DNA of 48,363 nucleotides from Armatimonadota bacterium (GTDB lineage: Bacteria; Armatimonadota; UBA10988). Each line of letters opens with the position of its first letter. Within the stretch, counting starts at the first letter, position 1. Location of the stretch: contig JACRKZ010000061.1 in the NCBI GenBank assembly GCA_016235455.1, positions 1-48,363 on the forward strand, read 5' to 3'. Positions 35,417 to 45,078 of the stretch are shown here, one piece after another. Both the position numbers and the translations under genes were made by a program. Below the pieces are notes generated by a model, which saw only the letters and a list, made by a program, of their open reading frames with translations, did not search any database and had not been told where the DNA came from.

Positions 35417-36421
35417 TTAGCAGATGCGCGGCAACTGCCCGCCAGCGAGCTTATCGAGCACGCGCCGGCCACCCACGCCGGTCTCGCACAGCACTCGGCT
35501 CCGCGCCGCATCGCTCACCCGCCCGATGCGCGCGGCACTCGGGTCAAGCGCGCGCAGTGCCGCCTCCACCGCGTCGGCGCGCTCGGGCGCCACGGCCGTG
35601 ACCAGCCGGCCCTCATTGGCCAGATACAGCGGGTCCAGGCCCAGCAACTCGCTGACGGCGGACACCGACGCCGTGACCGGCACCCGAGCGTCCTCCACCA
35701 GCAGGCCACAGCCGCTGCTCTCGGCCCACTCACACAGCACCGTGGCCAGGCCGCCACGCGTCGCGTCGCGCAGGCAGCGCACGCCGTCGCCACCGGCCTT
35801 CAGCACCGCCCGCGCCGTGGCCACCAGCAGGCCGCAGTCCGACACGATGGGCGCAGCCAGGCTGATCTGGCCGCGCGCCAGCAGAATGGCCGCCTCGTGC
35901 CGCCCGACGTCGCCGCTGACCAGCAGCACATCACCGGGCCGCAAGGTTGTAGGCGAAAGCTGCAAGCCGTCTGCCACCAGCCCGTAGCCGGCGGTGGTGA
36001 TGTACACGCCATCGCCGCTGCCACGCTCGACCACCTTGGTGTCGCCCGCCACCAGCCGCACCCCGGCCTCGCGCGCGCAGGTCGCCATGCTGGCCGCGAT
36101 GGTGATCAACTCGTCGATGCCGACGCCCTCTTCGATGATGAACGCCGTGGTCAGCGCCACCGGCCGCGCGCCCGCCACGGCCAGGTCGTTGACCGTGCCG
36201 CAGATACTGAGCTTGCCGATGTCGCCGCCAGGGAAGAAGCGTGGCTTGACCACGAAGGCGTCGGTGGTGAGCGCCACCCGGCCCTCGCCGGCCGGCAGCA
36301 CCGCGGCATCGTCCATGGCCTGGCCGGCAGAGTCGGCGAAGGTCGCCACGAACACCTCGCGCACGAGGTCCGAGGTCAACCGCCCGCCACTGCCATGGGC
36401 CAGCGTGATGGTCCGCTCCAC
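35417..36421 (-). CDS. hypE: Hydrogenase maturation protein HypE
   Basis: HypE dehydrates the thiocarboxamide on its C-terminal cysteine to thiocyanate, the source of the CN ligands of the Ni-Fe site. The 334-residue protein has ITLAHGSGGRLTSDL, the ATP-binding MDDAAVLP and TTDAFVVKPRFFPGGDIGKL, and DATRGGLATVL. It ends in the essential PRIC, so it should be active. GTG 36421 follows GGGAG. Its partners HypC, HypD and HypF are not in this window and must be encoded elsewhere. Confidence 0.95.
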   Translation of the reverse strand: MERTITLAHGSGGRLTSDLVREVFVATFADSAGQAMDDAAVLPAGEGRVALTTDAFVVKPRFFPGGDIGKLSICGTVNDLAVAGARPVALTTAFIIEEGVGIDELITIAASMATCAREAGVRLVAGDTKVVERGSGDGVYITTAGYGLVADGLQLSPTTLRPGDVLLVSGDVGRHEAAILLARGQISLAAPIVSDCGLLVATARAVLKAGGDGVRCLRDATRGGLATVLCEWAESSGCGLLVEDARVPVTASVSAVSELLGLDPLYLANEGRLVTAVAPERADAVEAALRALDPSAARIGRVSDAARSRVLCETGVGGRRVLDKLAGGQLPRIC

Positions 36422-36445
36422 GATGTGCCACTCCCGTCGCGCGCC

Positions 36446-36454
36446 ATGGTAGCA
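36446..36454 (-). promoter_or_regulatory. Possible extended -10 promoter of hypE
   Basis: TGCTACCAT on the minus strand lies 25 bases before the hypE start and resembles the other extended -10 sites in the window. No clear -35 box is visible. Confidence 0.4.
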
Positions 36455-36474
36455 CGAGTGCGCCTAAGCTGACC

Positions 36475-36490
36475 CAGGCCGTTGGGCCTG
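36475..36490 (-). terminator. Small hairpin between methyltransferase and hypE
   Basis: CAGGCC-GTTG-GGCCTG forms a short perfect stem 28 bases after the methyltransferase stop codon. It is small and lacks a U-tract, so termination is tentative. Confidence 0.3.
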
Positions 36491-36517
36491 CGTAACAGAC
36501 AGATGTCCGCGCCGCCG

Positions 36518-37522
36518 TCAGGCCGGCACGAGGCCCGTGAACAGACCGTTGCCCGCGGGACCGCGCCCACGCAGCGTGACGCGCTCGAAGCCGGCGGCCT
36601 CGATCACGCCGATCATCTCGCTCACGCGGTACGCGCCGACGTGCAGGCCGAACATGGCCGCCTCGAGCGGACCGTTGCCGTCGTCATCGATGACAAAGTC
36701 CTGCACGATGAGCAAGCCGCCGGCCGGCAGCGTCGCGCGCAGCCGGCGCAGGCGCGCCTCCGAGCCGTGGTGCGCGCCATGCAGAACGTTGGAGGCCAGA
36801 GCGCAGTCGTAGCCTGTACCGAGATCGTCAGTGTCGAAGTTTCCGCCGACAAAACCCACGCGTTCCGACAAGCCGAACCTGGCTACGTTCTCGGCGGCCA
36901 GCGGGCCCGTGCCCGGCAGGTCGAAGATGGTCGCCCGCAGCTCGGGGTAGGCCTCACACAGCGCGACGCTGTAAGTGCCCGGCCCGCCACCCAGATCGAG
37001 CAGGTGGCGCCGGCCCGACAGGTCGACATTGCCCGCCAGCCACTGGCAGCGCCCGCGGATCGCGTAGTCTTGCATGGCCATGACGAACGTGCGGTGGACG
37101 TGCGGCGGCATGTGCGGCGCGCCGGTGCCCTCGGCCGGCGGCGTGCGCAGCGTGTCCTCGAGCGCCTGCCAGCGGTCGGCAATGCCCGCCAGATGGCTCA
37201 GCCCGTCGCCGTAGTAGCGCGGCGAGGCGGGGTCGAACGTGGCGACGCCCTGGTCGGTCAGACGGAAGCGGCCGTCCGGCTGCCGGTAGACCAGGCCCGT
37301 GGCGGCCAGCAGCGTCAGCAGTCGCTCGGTGGGCTCGGCTTGCGTCTCGCAATCGTCAGCCACCTGCCGAGCCGTCGCGGCATCCACCAGCAACCGCTGC
37401 CAGATGCCCAGCTTCCAGGCCACCTGCACCGCGCGCGCCACACGGAACATGACGCCGAGTTGCTCGAGATCGACCACGGCCCGCCCGTCGACATCCAGTG
37501 CCCGCCACGTCTGGTCAACCAT
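36518..37522 (-). CDS. SAM-dependent O-methyltransferase-like protein
   Basis: The 334-residue protein starts at ATG 37522 behind GGAGG. Residues ~20-95 are a winged-helix dimerisation domain (VARAVQVAWKLGIWQRLL). The methyltransferase core follows with SAM motif LLDLGGGPGTYSVALCEAYPELRATIFDLP, GNFDTDDLGTGYDCALASNVLH and LRATLPAGGLLIVQDFV. This is the layout of plant/bacterial class I O-methyltransferases such as the acetylserotonin type. The substrate is unknown. It is co-directional with hypE (96 bp upstream of it) but has no evident role in hydrogenase maturation. Confidence 0.85.
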   Translation of the reverse strand: MVDQTWRALDVDGRAVVDLEQLGVMFRVARAVQVAWKLGIWQRLLVDAATARQVADDCETQAEPTERLLTLLAATGLVYRQPDGRFRLTDQGVATFDPASPRYYGDGLSHLAGIADRWQALEDTLRTPPAEGTGAPHMPPHVHRTFVMAMQDYAIRGRCQWLAGNVDLSGRRHLLDLGGGPGTYSVALCEAYPELRATIFDLPGTGPLAAENVARFGLSERVGFVGGNFDTDDLGTGYDCALASNVLHGAHHGSEARLRRLRATLPAGGLLIVQDFVIDDDGNGPLEAAMFGLHVGAYRVSEMIGVIEAAGFERVTLRGRGPAGNGLFTGLVPA

Positions 37523-37631
37523 GTCTCGCCTCCGCTCCGCGGCGATTAGGCGGCGAAGCGAACAAACCTTCCGCGCGCGGGGAGGAATCGTTGTCTTGGG
37601 GCGCCAATGCGCGGAGTCCTGGAGCATGTCC

Positions 37632-40295
37632 ATGAGGGTACGCAGCTGCTGGTTGCTGGTCGCGCTGACCAGCGCCCTGAGCGCCGGCCACGGCCTGACC
37701 TTGACCGTGTCGCCCGACGGCCGCGACGATGGCGCGGGCAACGGGTCGTTCGCCTCGCTGGCGGGCGCACGCGACGCCATCCGCCGCCTGAAGGCCGCAG
37801 GCGGACTGACCGAGCCGATCACCGTGCGCGTGGCAGCCGGCACCTACCCGCTGACCGCGCCGCTGCGCTTCACGCCGGCGGACTCCGGCACGGCCGCGTG
37901 CCCCATCACCTACGAGGCCGCGCCAGGCGCCAGGCCGGTGCTCACCGGCGGCGTCAAGGCCACCGGCCTCACGGTGCGGCCCGACGGCCTGTGGCAGGCC
38001 CGCGTACCGGGCGTCGGAGCCGACTGGCTGCCCGAGCAGATGTACCTCAACGGCCGCCATGCCACCCGGGCGCGCACGCCCAACAAGGACTACCTGTACA
38101 CCCAGCGGCCAGCCGAGACCGATGCCAACCGCCAGGTGTATCTGGACCGCAAGGACGCGCAGCCGCTGGTGGGACTGTCGCCTGCCGAGCTGAAGGAAGT
38201 CAACCTGGTCGCCTACTTCTCCTGGGAGAGCGCGCGCCTGCGCATCGCCTCCTACAGCCCGGCCAACGGGCTGATGGTGGCGACGGGCAATGCCGCCTGG
38301 GGGCTCAACACCTTCTCCGGCCAGACACGCCAGCGCTACCAGTTGGAGAACCTGCGCTCGGCGCTGGACGAGCCGGGCGAGTGGTATCTGGGCCGCGACG
38401 GCGTGCTGCTCTATCAACCGCGGCCCGGCGACAACCCGGCCACCGCGGAGATCATCCTGCCGAAGACCGAGCGCTTCATCGACATCGCCGGTGACGCACG
38501 GCTGGGCCTGTCGGTGGAGTACCTGACCTTCCGCAATCTGGCCTTCCGCCACGCCGCCTGGTACCTGCCGGCCGGCGGTCATAGCGACGGACAGGCCGAG
38601 GTCAGCGTCGACGCGGCGGTCATGGCCGATGGCGGAGCGCACCTGAGCTTCGAAGGCGTCGAGGTGACCAACATCGGCCGCTATGCCTTCTGGTTCCGCG
38701 AGGGCTGCGCCGACAACGCCCTGCGCGGCTGCTTGCTCTACGAGATGGGCGCCGGCGGCGTTAAGATCGGCACCGGCTGGGCCGCGGACAATCCCGACGA
38801 GCTGACGACCACGCGGCGCACCGTGGTGGACAACTGCATCGTCCAGCATGGTGGCTGGCTGCACCACGGCGCGCACGGCATCTGGATCGGGCATAGCCCG
38901 GACAACCAGATCACCCACAACGACGTGGGCGACTTCAACTACACGGGCATCAGCGCCGGCTGGCGTTGGGGCTACGGGCCCAGCGTGGCCAAGCGCAACA
39001 AGATCGAGTTCAACCGCATCCATCATCTGGGCTACTGTGTGCTGAGCGACATGGGCGGCGTCTATACGCTCGGGCCCAGCGAGGGCACGACGGTCAGCAA
39101 CAACTGGATCCACGACGTCAACGACTACGGCTACATGGGCCGCGGCGGCTGGGGCCTGTACAACGACGAAGGTTCCACCGGCATCGTCATGGAGAACAAC
39201 CTGGTCGAGCGGACGAAGACCGGCGGCTACCACCTGCACTACGGCAAGGACCTGACGGTCCGCAACAACATCTTCTCCGATGCGCGCGAGAACCAGCTCC
39301 AGCACTCGCGCAACGAGGAGCACCACCAGTACAACTTCGAGAACAATATCGTCTGGTACCGCCGTGGCGACCTCTTCCACGGCACCTGGACCGTGCCCCA
39401 GATCGACCTGGCGCGCAACGTCTACTGGGACGCCTCGGGCCGGCCGGTGATGTTCGGCAACCTCGACTTCGCCAAGTGGATGACCACCGGCCGCGACAAG
39501 GACTCCGTGGTCGCCGACCCGCAGTTCGTCAATGCCGAGGCCGGCGACTACACGCTCCGGCCCGGCTCGCCGGCGCTGAAGCTGGGCTTCAAGCCGTTCG
39601 ACTGGAAGCAGGCCGGAGTCTACGGTGACGCGGCCTGGGTCAAGCGCGCCGTCACCGACAGCTATCCCGACGTGGTCTATCCCTCGCCGCCGCCGCCGCC
39701 GCCACCGCTCGTGTTCGACCAGAACTATGAGGACGCGGCGCTGGGCATCGGCCCGGCGCGCGCGCAGGTGATGACGGAGAACAAGGGCGATTCCGTGGGC
39801 GTGGTGGTCGAGCCCGGCGCCGGCGGCAGCGCCAAGTGCCTCAAGGTCGTGGACGTGCCGGGCCTCCGGGCCAGCTACGATCCGCACTTCTTCTGGGACC
39901 CCAACCACACCGCGGGCAACACGTCGTTCAGCTTCGATATCAAGCTGTCCGAGGGCTCGCTCTGCTATTGGGAGTGGCGTGGGCCCGGCAACCCCTACCC
40001 GACCGGCCCCAGCGTCTGGTTCCGCGGCGGCAAGCTGCAGGCGGGCGGCCGCGACCTAGCCGACATCCCGCTCGGCCAGTGGGTCCGCGTGAAGATGACC
40101 TGCGGGCTGGGTGCGCAGAAGACCGGCACCTGGCGCCTGGTGCTGGTGCTGCCCGATGGCCAGGCCAAGGTGTTCGGCGACCTGCCCTTGGGCCCGGATT
40201 TCAGGGAGCTGCGCTGGCTGGGCTTCAGTTCCAGCGCCGACGCCAACACCATCACCTGGCTCGATAACCTCAAGCTGGAGAGTGACCAACTATGA
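37632..40295 (+). CDS. Secreted right-handed parallel beta-helix protein with C-terminal lectin-like domain
   Basis: The 887-residue product starts at ATG 37632 (GGAG 7 bases upstream) with a signal peptide (MRVRSCWLLVALTSALSAG). TVSPDGRDDGAGNG and SLAGARDAIRRLKAAGG are typical openings of secreted beta-helix carbohydrate-active proteins. Residues ~280-650 have repeated short N-rich turns (NNLVERTKTGGYHLHYG, NNIFSDARENQL). A poly-Pro linker (~685) leads to a ~200-residue jelly-roll domain with FSFDIKLSEGSLCYWEWRG. A polysaccharide lyase or hydrolase role is plausible, but no catalytic residue can be assigned. It overlaps the next gene by ATGA. Confidence 0.82.
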   Translation: MRVRSCWLLVALTSALSAGHGLTLTVSPDGRDDGAGNGSFASLAGARDAIRRLKAAGGLTEPITVRVAAGTYPLTAPLRFTPADSGTAACPITYEAAPGARPVLTGGVKATGLTVRPDGLWQARVPGVGADWLPEQMYLNGRHATRARTPNKDYLYTQRPAETDANRQVYLDRKDAQPLVGLSPAELKEVNLVAYFSWESARLRIASYSPANGLMVATGNAAWGLNTFSGQTRQRYQLENLRSALDEPGEWYLGRDGVLLYQPRPGDNPATAEIILPKTERFIDIAGDARLGLSVEYLTFRNLAFRHAAWYLPAGGHSDGQAEVSVDAAVMADGGAHLSFEGVEVTNIGRYAFWFREGCADNALRGCLLYEMGAGGVKIGTGWAADNPDELTTTRRTVVDNCIVQHGGWLHHGAHGIWIGHSPDNQITHNDVGDFNYTGISAGWRWGYGPSVAKRNKIEFNRIHHLGYCVLSDMGGVYTLGPSEGTTVSNNWIHDVNDYGYMGRGGWGLYNDEGSTGIVMENNLVERTKTGGYHLHYGKDLTVRNNIFSDARENQLQHSRNEEHHQYNFENNIVWYRRGDLFHGTWTVPQIDLARNVYWDASGRPVMFGNLDFAKWMTTGRDKDSVVADPQFVNAEAGDYTLRPGSPALKLGFKPFDWKQAGVYGDAAWVKRAVTDSYPDVVYPSPPPPPPPLVFDQNYEDAALGIGPARAQVMTENKGDSVGVVVEPGAGGSAKCLKVVDVPGLRASYDPHFFWDPNHTAGNTSFSFDIKLSEGSLCYWEWRGPGNPYPTGPSVWFRGGKLQAGGRDLADIPLGQWVRVKMTCGLGAQKTGTWRLVLVLPDGQAKVFGDLPLGPDFRELRWLGFSSSADANTITWLDNLKLESDQL

Positions 40296-41314
40296 CCACC
40301 CGCAACCCCCTACTGCCTGTACTGGCCGGCCTGACGGTGGTCGGCACCGGCCTCGCGCAACCGCGCAGCCAGACGGTGATGGACGCCACACCGGTCAAGC
40401 TGCCGGGCGTGGAGACCACCTTGAGCGTCGACGCCCAGCCCAGCCTGAGCGTGGACAAGCCGGGCGCCGAACGACGGCTGGCTGCGGTCAACATCGGCAG
40501 CGGCGACTGGTCATGGGCCAAGTCGATCCGCCTGCAGGGCAGTGTCAGCGGCACCATCGGCACCGCGCGCCTGGCCGTGCTGGCCTGGAGTGGCGAGAGT
40601 TGCTGGTACCGGCTGGGCACGCCGCTGCGCGTCGGGCCTGAAGCCGCCTACGGCGTGTCGCTGGAGGCGCTCAAGCCAGCCGCCTTCAACGCCGACCCGG
40701 CAGCCGCCGTCGACTGGAAGAAGGTCGACCAGATCTGGCTGGGCGTCGTGCTCGACGGCCCCGCCAAGGCCACGCTGACCGTGGCTCCGCCGGAGATCAC
40801 GGCCGAGCCGCTGCGGCCCACCGCGCCGCTGACAGTGCCGCTGGCCGCGGCCGCCAAGTGGAACATGGGCAAGGACCCCGCCGTGCAGCACAAGGCCGCG
40901 GTGGTCAACGAAGGCCCCGATGGCGCGCCAGCGCTGCGGCTGGACGTGACCTACCCCGAGGCCCGGCACCTCTACTCCATGCTCTCCGGCCCCATCGAAG
41001 GCGAAGACCTGGGCAGCTACCGCACGCTGCGCATCCGCTACCGCGCCACGCTGCCCAAGGGCCCGAACCTGCTGTTCAGCCTGCAGGAGCCGGGCGGCGG
41101 CCAGTACATCATCGACCCGCCGCCGGCCCAGACCACCGAGTGGAAGACGCTCGACATCGCCATCGCCGACCTCAAGCTGGCCGGCTGGACCAAGGATGCC
41201 GACGGCAAGCTCAGCATGGACCAAGGCGTCTCGCTGCAGATCGGCTGCCACGGCACGGCCAACCCGCCGGGCGCGGGGAGCATCTGGATCGCCGAGGTGT
41301 GCCTGGTGCCGTAG
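40292..41314 (+). CDS. Secreted protein with two carbohydrate-binding-like domains
   Basis: The 340-residue product starts at ATG 40292, overlapping the beta-helix stop (ATGA). A probable signal peptide (NPLLPVLAGLTVVGTGLAQP) precedes two beta-sandwich-like regions, ~30-180 and ~185-340. The second (LRLDVTYPEARHLYSMLSG, YRTLRIRYRATLPKGPNLLFSLQE) resembles carbohydrate-binding modules. No catalytic motif is visible. Translational coupling suggests that it acts with the beta-helix protein. A perfect 20-bp hairpin follows. Confidence 0.7.
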   Translation: MTTRNPLLPVLAGLTVVGTGLAQPRSQTVMDATPVKLPGVETTLSVDAQPSLSVDKPGAERRLAAVNIGSGDWSWAKSIRLQGSVSGTIGTARLAVLAWSGESCWYRLGTPLRVGPEAAYGVSLEALKPAAFNADPAAAVDWKKVDQIWLGVVLDGPAKATLTVAPPEITAEPLRPTAPLTVPLAAAAKWNMGKDPAVQHKAAVVNEGPDGAPALRLDVTYPEARHLYSMLSGPIEGEDLGSYRTLRIRYRATLPKGPNLLFSLQEPGGGQYIIDPPPAQTTEWKTLDIAIADLKLAGWTKDADGKLSMDQGVSLQIGCHGTANPPGAGSIWIAEVCLVP

Positions 41315-41317
41315 ACG

Positions 41318-41361
41318 CTGACCTGGGAGCGCGGACCTGGCGGTCCGCGCTCCCAGGTCAG
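41318..41361. terminator. Perfect 20-bp hairpin between convergent genes
   Basis: The left arm (41318-41337, starting CTGACCTGGGAG) and right arm (41342-41361) are complementary over all 20 bases around the loop TGGC. The structure starts 3 bases after the plus-strand stop codon and includes the stop codon of the minus-strand gene ending at 41358. Confidence 0.75.
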
Positions 41362-41954
41362 CCGGCCTGACGCGCCTGGTCGATGTTGGCGGCCGCCGTC
41401 AGATCAGCCACGATGACCACGCCGCAACCATCGACCGCGGAGACGATGGCCAGACCGCCGCGCACCACCTGCTGCTCCAGCCAGGACCGCACCTCGGCGT
41501 CGGGCCACGGCCAGTGGTCGGCATCGGGGTCGCCGATGCCCGCGCGCAGCCGCCCGACCAGGTCGAACCGGCCCAGCACCGCGCCCAGCCGCGCCAGCAC
41601 CGCCGCATCGGACGGCACGGCCAGCAGCAGGCCGCCATTGCAGTAGCCGGGCACGTCGCGCACGTGGTAGTCCACCTGCTCACGGAAGGTGCCCAACGCA
41701 CCGACGCCCAGGATGCCGGGCGCCACCTCGGCGGCGCCGAGTGCCTGCCATTGGGGCACGATGACCTCGGCTTCGGCCAGGTAGACCTCGGGCGCCGGCT
41801 CGGCTTCGTCCAGGCAGGGCCACAGGTCGCGCTCCCAGCTGGGCAGCACCACCCCGCGCAGCGGCCAGAAGCAGCCCGCCGGTCGCGGCCGCAGCAGCAA
41901 CGTGGCCACGCCGTCCTCGGTCGGCTCCAGCGGCATGATCTGCGGGCTGGCCAT
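41358..41954 (-). CDS. Unknown small protein, paralogue B of the candidate immunity family
   Basis: The 198-residue protein starts at ATG 41954, one base after the stop of the frameshifted beta-helix gene. It clearly resembles the protein at 46391-46963. Shared features are WERDLWPCL/YDRDIWSHL, VPGYCNGGLLLAV/IPCYAECGLLIEV, LARLGAVLGRFDLV/LAELAALAPRFDMV, and a W-P-W-x-D-x-E/D-V motif. The ending, SAVDGCGVVIVAD, resembles the other's SFWGDAVAIIGE. No signal peptide or known family is recognised. It could be an orphan immunity protein or a partner of the beta-helix protein. Confidence 0.7.
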   Translation of the reverse strand: MASPQIMPLEPTEDGVATLLLRPRPAGCFWPLRGVVLPSWERDLWPCLDEAEPAPEVYLAEAEVIVPQWQALGAAEVAPGILGVGALGTFREQVDYHVRDVPGYCNGGLLLAVPSDAAVLARLGAVLGRFDLVGRLRAGIGDPDADHWPWPDAEVRSWLEQQVVRGGLAIVSAVDGCGVVIVADLTAAANIDQARQAG

Positions 41955-41955
41955 G

Positions 41956-44066
41956 CTAGCCCACCGGATCCCAGGCCAGGCCGATGATGTCGGCGAAGAC
42001 CGCGCCGCCGCCGGCGCTCGCCTTCCTGATGGCCACGGTGACCTGGCCGTCGGCGGGCGCGACGAAGCGGAGGGACTGGCGCGTCCAGTCGGGCGCCTCG
42101 CACTCGGCGGTGAGTTCGGCCAGGCCCGTGCCGCGCACGGCCAAGGCGGCCTTGCCGCCCGGCTCGGCGCGCAGGCCCTGGCCGACGGTGGTGTTGCCCC
42201 AGCCGTTGCCCTTGCTACAGGTCGCCTCGCCGTCGCCGGTCTTCTGCCAGTACTCGATGGTGCCCAGCTCGAAGCCGGTGTTGAGCAGGCGGTTGGCGCC
42301 GGCCATCTTGGGCGGCTGCCAGGCGGGCTGCGGCGCCGGCGGATGGGCGAAGTCATGGCCCGCTCGCCACGGCGCGCGGCCCGGCGGATAGGCGCCCAGA
42401 TACGGCTGGTCCCCGACGCTGATGCCCGGCAGCAGCACAGGCCAAACAGCCGCTTGGCCGGGTCGAGGTAGCCGGGGTCGGCGCTGACCAGATTGGGCGT
42501 CACCACCACATGCTCGGGCAGCCGAATGGGCTGATTGACCAGGTTGTTCTGGTAACGTGAGCCGAGCATGTCGCCGCGCTTGCTGTGGTCGAAGGTGCTG
42601 ATGGCACCGGTCGCAAAGCAGGTGTTGTGGTAGGCGAGCATGTAGCTGCACGGGTTGTTGAACCGCACCGGATCGCCCTTGATGCCCCAGATCACGTTGT
42701 GGTGGACGATGGCGTTGTGCGAGCAATGGTCGAAGTAGATGCCCATCTGCGTGTGCGGCGCGTGGTTGTCGTGGACCAGGTTGTAGGCAAACTCCGTGCC
42801 GCCGAAGTCGGTGTTGTGGCCGTAGGTCATGCCCAGGTCGCTGGTCAGCCAGCCCGAGTCGCTCAGCTCGTTGTAGACGATGCGGCTCTCGGTCAGGCCG
42901 CCCACGCTCAGCACGTCGCGCCCGGCGTGGCGCACGGTGTTGTGCGCGAAGGTGATGCGCCGGCCCGACAGCGCCACCACGCCCTGCCATTTGCCGCCGT
43001 AGTTGCCGTTCTCGATCAGGTTGTTCTCGATGCGGTGGTCGCGCCCGCTCACTCGCATTACCGCCGACGAGCTCCAGGCAAAGTGGCAGCCGCGCACGGT
43101 CTGCCGTTGGCCGGCGATGACCACCGCGCCTTCGGCGTCGGCGCGCAGCGAGTGGCCCAGCCAGGTGCCCGTCAGGCCATCGAGCAGCAGATCGGCCGAA
43201 GCGCCGTCGGTGCGCAGGCCCGCGGCGCGGAAGCTCAGCCCGACTAGCTGCACATGCTGCCGGCCAGAAAGGTCGATGGCCCATACGCGGCGCTTGGCCT
43301 CGATGGCGCGTCCCGCGGGCGACACGCCTTCCGCCAGCCTTACGCGCAGCCGCGGCCGCTCCAAGCGCCATTCGCCGGCGCCCAGCGGCTCGCCCGGCGC
43401 GCCGATGAGCAGGTAGGTGTTGCCCGCCTTGGGCGTGTAGAAGGCGTCGGTCAGAGGCGGGTCGAAGGTCAGCGTGTGCGTCGCGGCGTCGTAGCCGGTG
43501 ACCGTGCGCGACCAGCAGACCCAGGAGTAGCCGCTGGGCACAAACAGCAGCGCGCCCTTCCAGCGCTCGGCGTCGCCGGGCAGGTTGGGGTCGGTGACGG
43601 TGCTCGCGGTGCCCGCGGTCATCGTGGCCCAGGTCGGGTGCAGCAGGTCGCCGGTGCGCTTGGGCCAGCACACCTCGCCCAGCGCCAGGTCGCCGTCGAA
43701 CACCTGGTTCTGCGCATCGAGCGTCCAGCCCAGCGGCGCGGTCCAGGTGCCATCGGCCTCCGCCTGCCAGCCGGTGACGGCGTCGGCGCCGCTGATCACC
43801 GGCGTCTCGCCCGCGGCGGCGCGGATGACGATGGGCCGGCCCGGCTGGCCCGAGCGCGCCGGGGTCAGCGTCTCGCGATAGACGCCGCCGCGCACGGTGA
43901 GCGTGTCGCCCGGCTGCAACACGCCGCCGGCATGGCTGAGCGTGGCGAACGGCGCGGCAGCCGTGCCAGGGTCAGTATCGCGTCCGGTCGGCGCGACGAA
44001 GTACTCGGTAGCCATCAGCGCGTTCCCCATCGAGACCAGGGCCAGGGCGACCCAGGCGTGACGCAT
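41956..44066 (-). pseudogene. Frameshifted secreted beta-helix gene
   Basis: Translation from ATG 44066 (GGGAG upstream) gives a signal peptide and then a beta-helix protein: TEYFVAPTGRDTDPGTAAAPFATL, GDTLTVRGGVYRETL, NNLIENGNYGGKWQG, HNTVRHAGRDVLS. The frame stays protein-like to DPAKRLFG near 42443. It then becomes Arg/Pro-rich nonsense, while the next frame continues sensibly with LLPGISVGDQPYLGAYPPG and a carbohydrate-binding-like domain (LLNTGFELGTIEYWQK) to a stop at 41956. One missing base in the C pair at 42442-42443 (GGG read as GG on the coding strand) restores a ~703-residue protein. Recent inactivation or a sequencing error are both possible. Confidence 0.8.
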
Positions 44067-44112
44067 GTGCGTGCTCCCAGCGGGGCATTGCTCTGGGGCG
44101 AGTGGATTCCTG

Positions 44113-45078
44113 CTACGGGTTGGCGGCGGGCTGCGGCGGCACGACGACGCAGTCCCACGCCTCGGGCAGAAGCTCCTGCCGGAACCCATCGGCCAGACGC
44201 AGGGCGACCAGGCGGTGGCGCCCACGATGGCGGGGGGCCGCCGAACCTAGCAGCCAGGCTTGGTCATCGCTCAGACCGTATGGCCCTGCGAAGTCTGAGG
44301 TCTCCAGCAGCAACTGGCGCGTGCGCTTCTCGACATCGACCGCCCAGACCATCACCTTGGCGCCCAGCGGAGGACCGTACTCGGCCATGATCAGTTCGTG
44401 GTCCGTCCGGCCCGCGCAGGCCATGCTCCAGCCGGGCAAGGCGATGCGCTGCGAGCGGTCGCTGGTCAGGTCGACGACCCACAGGTACCGGCTGTACTCG
44501 GCATTGTGGTACTCCATGATCGCATAGCGGCCGCCCAGCATGGCGCGCCAGCTCAACATGATGTCGCCGCCGCCGATACGCCATTCGCGCCGCCGTTTGA
44601 AGTCCGGGCCGTAGAGCACGAGCGACCCGCCTGCCTCGGAGCGGCACATGGCCAGATAGCCGTCGGCGAGGGTCTGCACATGCCAGGGCGAGCCCAGGTC
44701 GGGCGCCCCCGACACCTGTCCCGATGCCGGGTCCCAGAGCCGGTCGTCGCACGGGCTGTCGCCCGCGTAGCCGCCGGCTGTGTACATCACCCGTTCACCC
44801 AGCCAGCCGACCAACGAGCGACGCTCGGCGCGGTCGGGCAGCCGCAGCATCTTGTCGGCTTCGAGGGTGACCAGATAGTCGCCGTCGCAGGCCGCCACCA
44901 CGCCGCGCGGGCCGACGTCCAAGTCCGCCGCGGGCGACAGGTCGTAGTCGATGGCCCGACCCGTGCGGGCGTCGACCCAGGTCAGGCGATGGCGGTTGGC
45001 GGCGCAGGCCACGAACCGCACGGGCACACTCTGTCCCGCCAGGCAGGCGGTCAGCCAGATCGCGAGCAAGCTGCTCAT
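44113..45078 (-). CDS. Secreted beta-propeller-like protein of unknown function
   Basis: The 321-residue product starts at ATG 45078 with a probable signal peptide (SSLLAIWLTACLAGQS); the Cys could be a lipobox but the context is poor. Repeated short blade-like units (HRLTWVDARTGRAIDYDL, LWDPASGQVSG, LWVVDLTSDRSQRIALPG, MVWAVDVEKRTRQLLLE) suggest a beta-propeller. No enzyme motif is visible. Its ATG overlaps the stop of the small gene remnant upstream (ATGA), and the frameshifted beta-helix gene begins 46 bp downstream. Confidence 0.7.
   Translation of the reverse strand: MSSLLAIWLTACLAGQSVPVRFVACAANRHRLTWVDARTGRAIDYDLSPAADLDVGPRGVVAACDGDYLVTLEADKMLRLPDRAERRSLVGWLGERVMYTAGGYAGDSPCDDRLWDPASGQVSGAPDLGSPWHVQTLADGYLAMCRSEAGGSLVLYGPDFKRRREWRIGGGDIMLSWRAMLGGRYAIMEYHNAEYSRYLWVVDLTSDRSQRIALPGWSMACAGRTDHELIMAEYGPPLGAKVMVWAVDVEKRTRQLLLETSDFAGPYGLSDDQAWLLGSAAPRHRGRHRLVALRLADGFRQELLPEAWDCVVVPPQPAANP

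Noticed and set aside
39685..39712. GCC/CCG microsatellite in the beta-helix gene
   Set aside because: It encodes a poly-proline linker between domains and is in frame. There is no evidence of a phase-variable tract.
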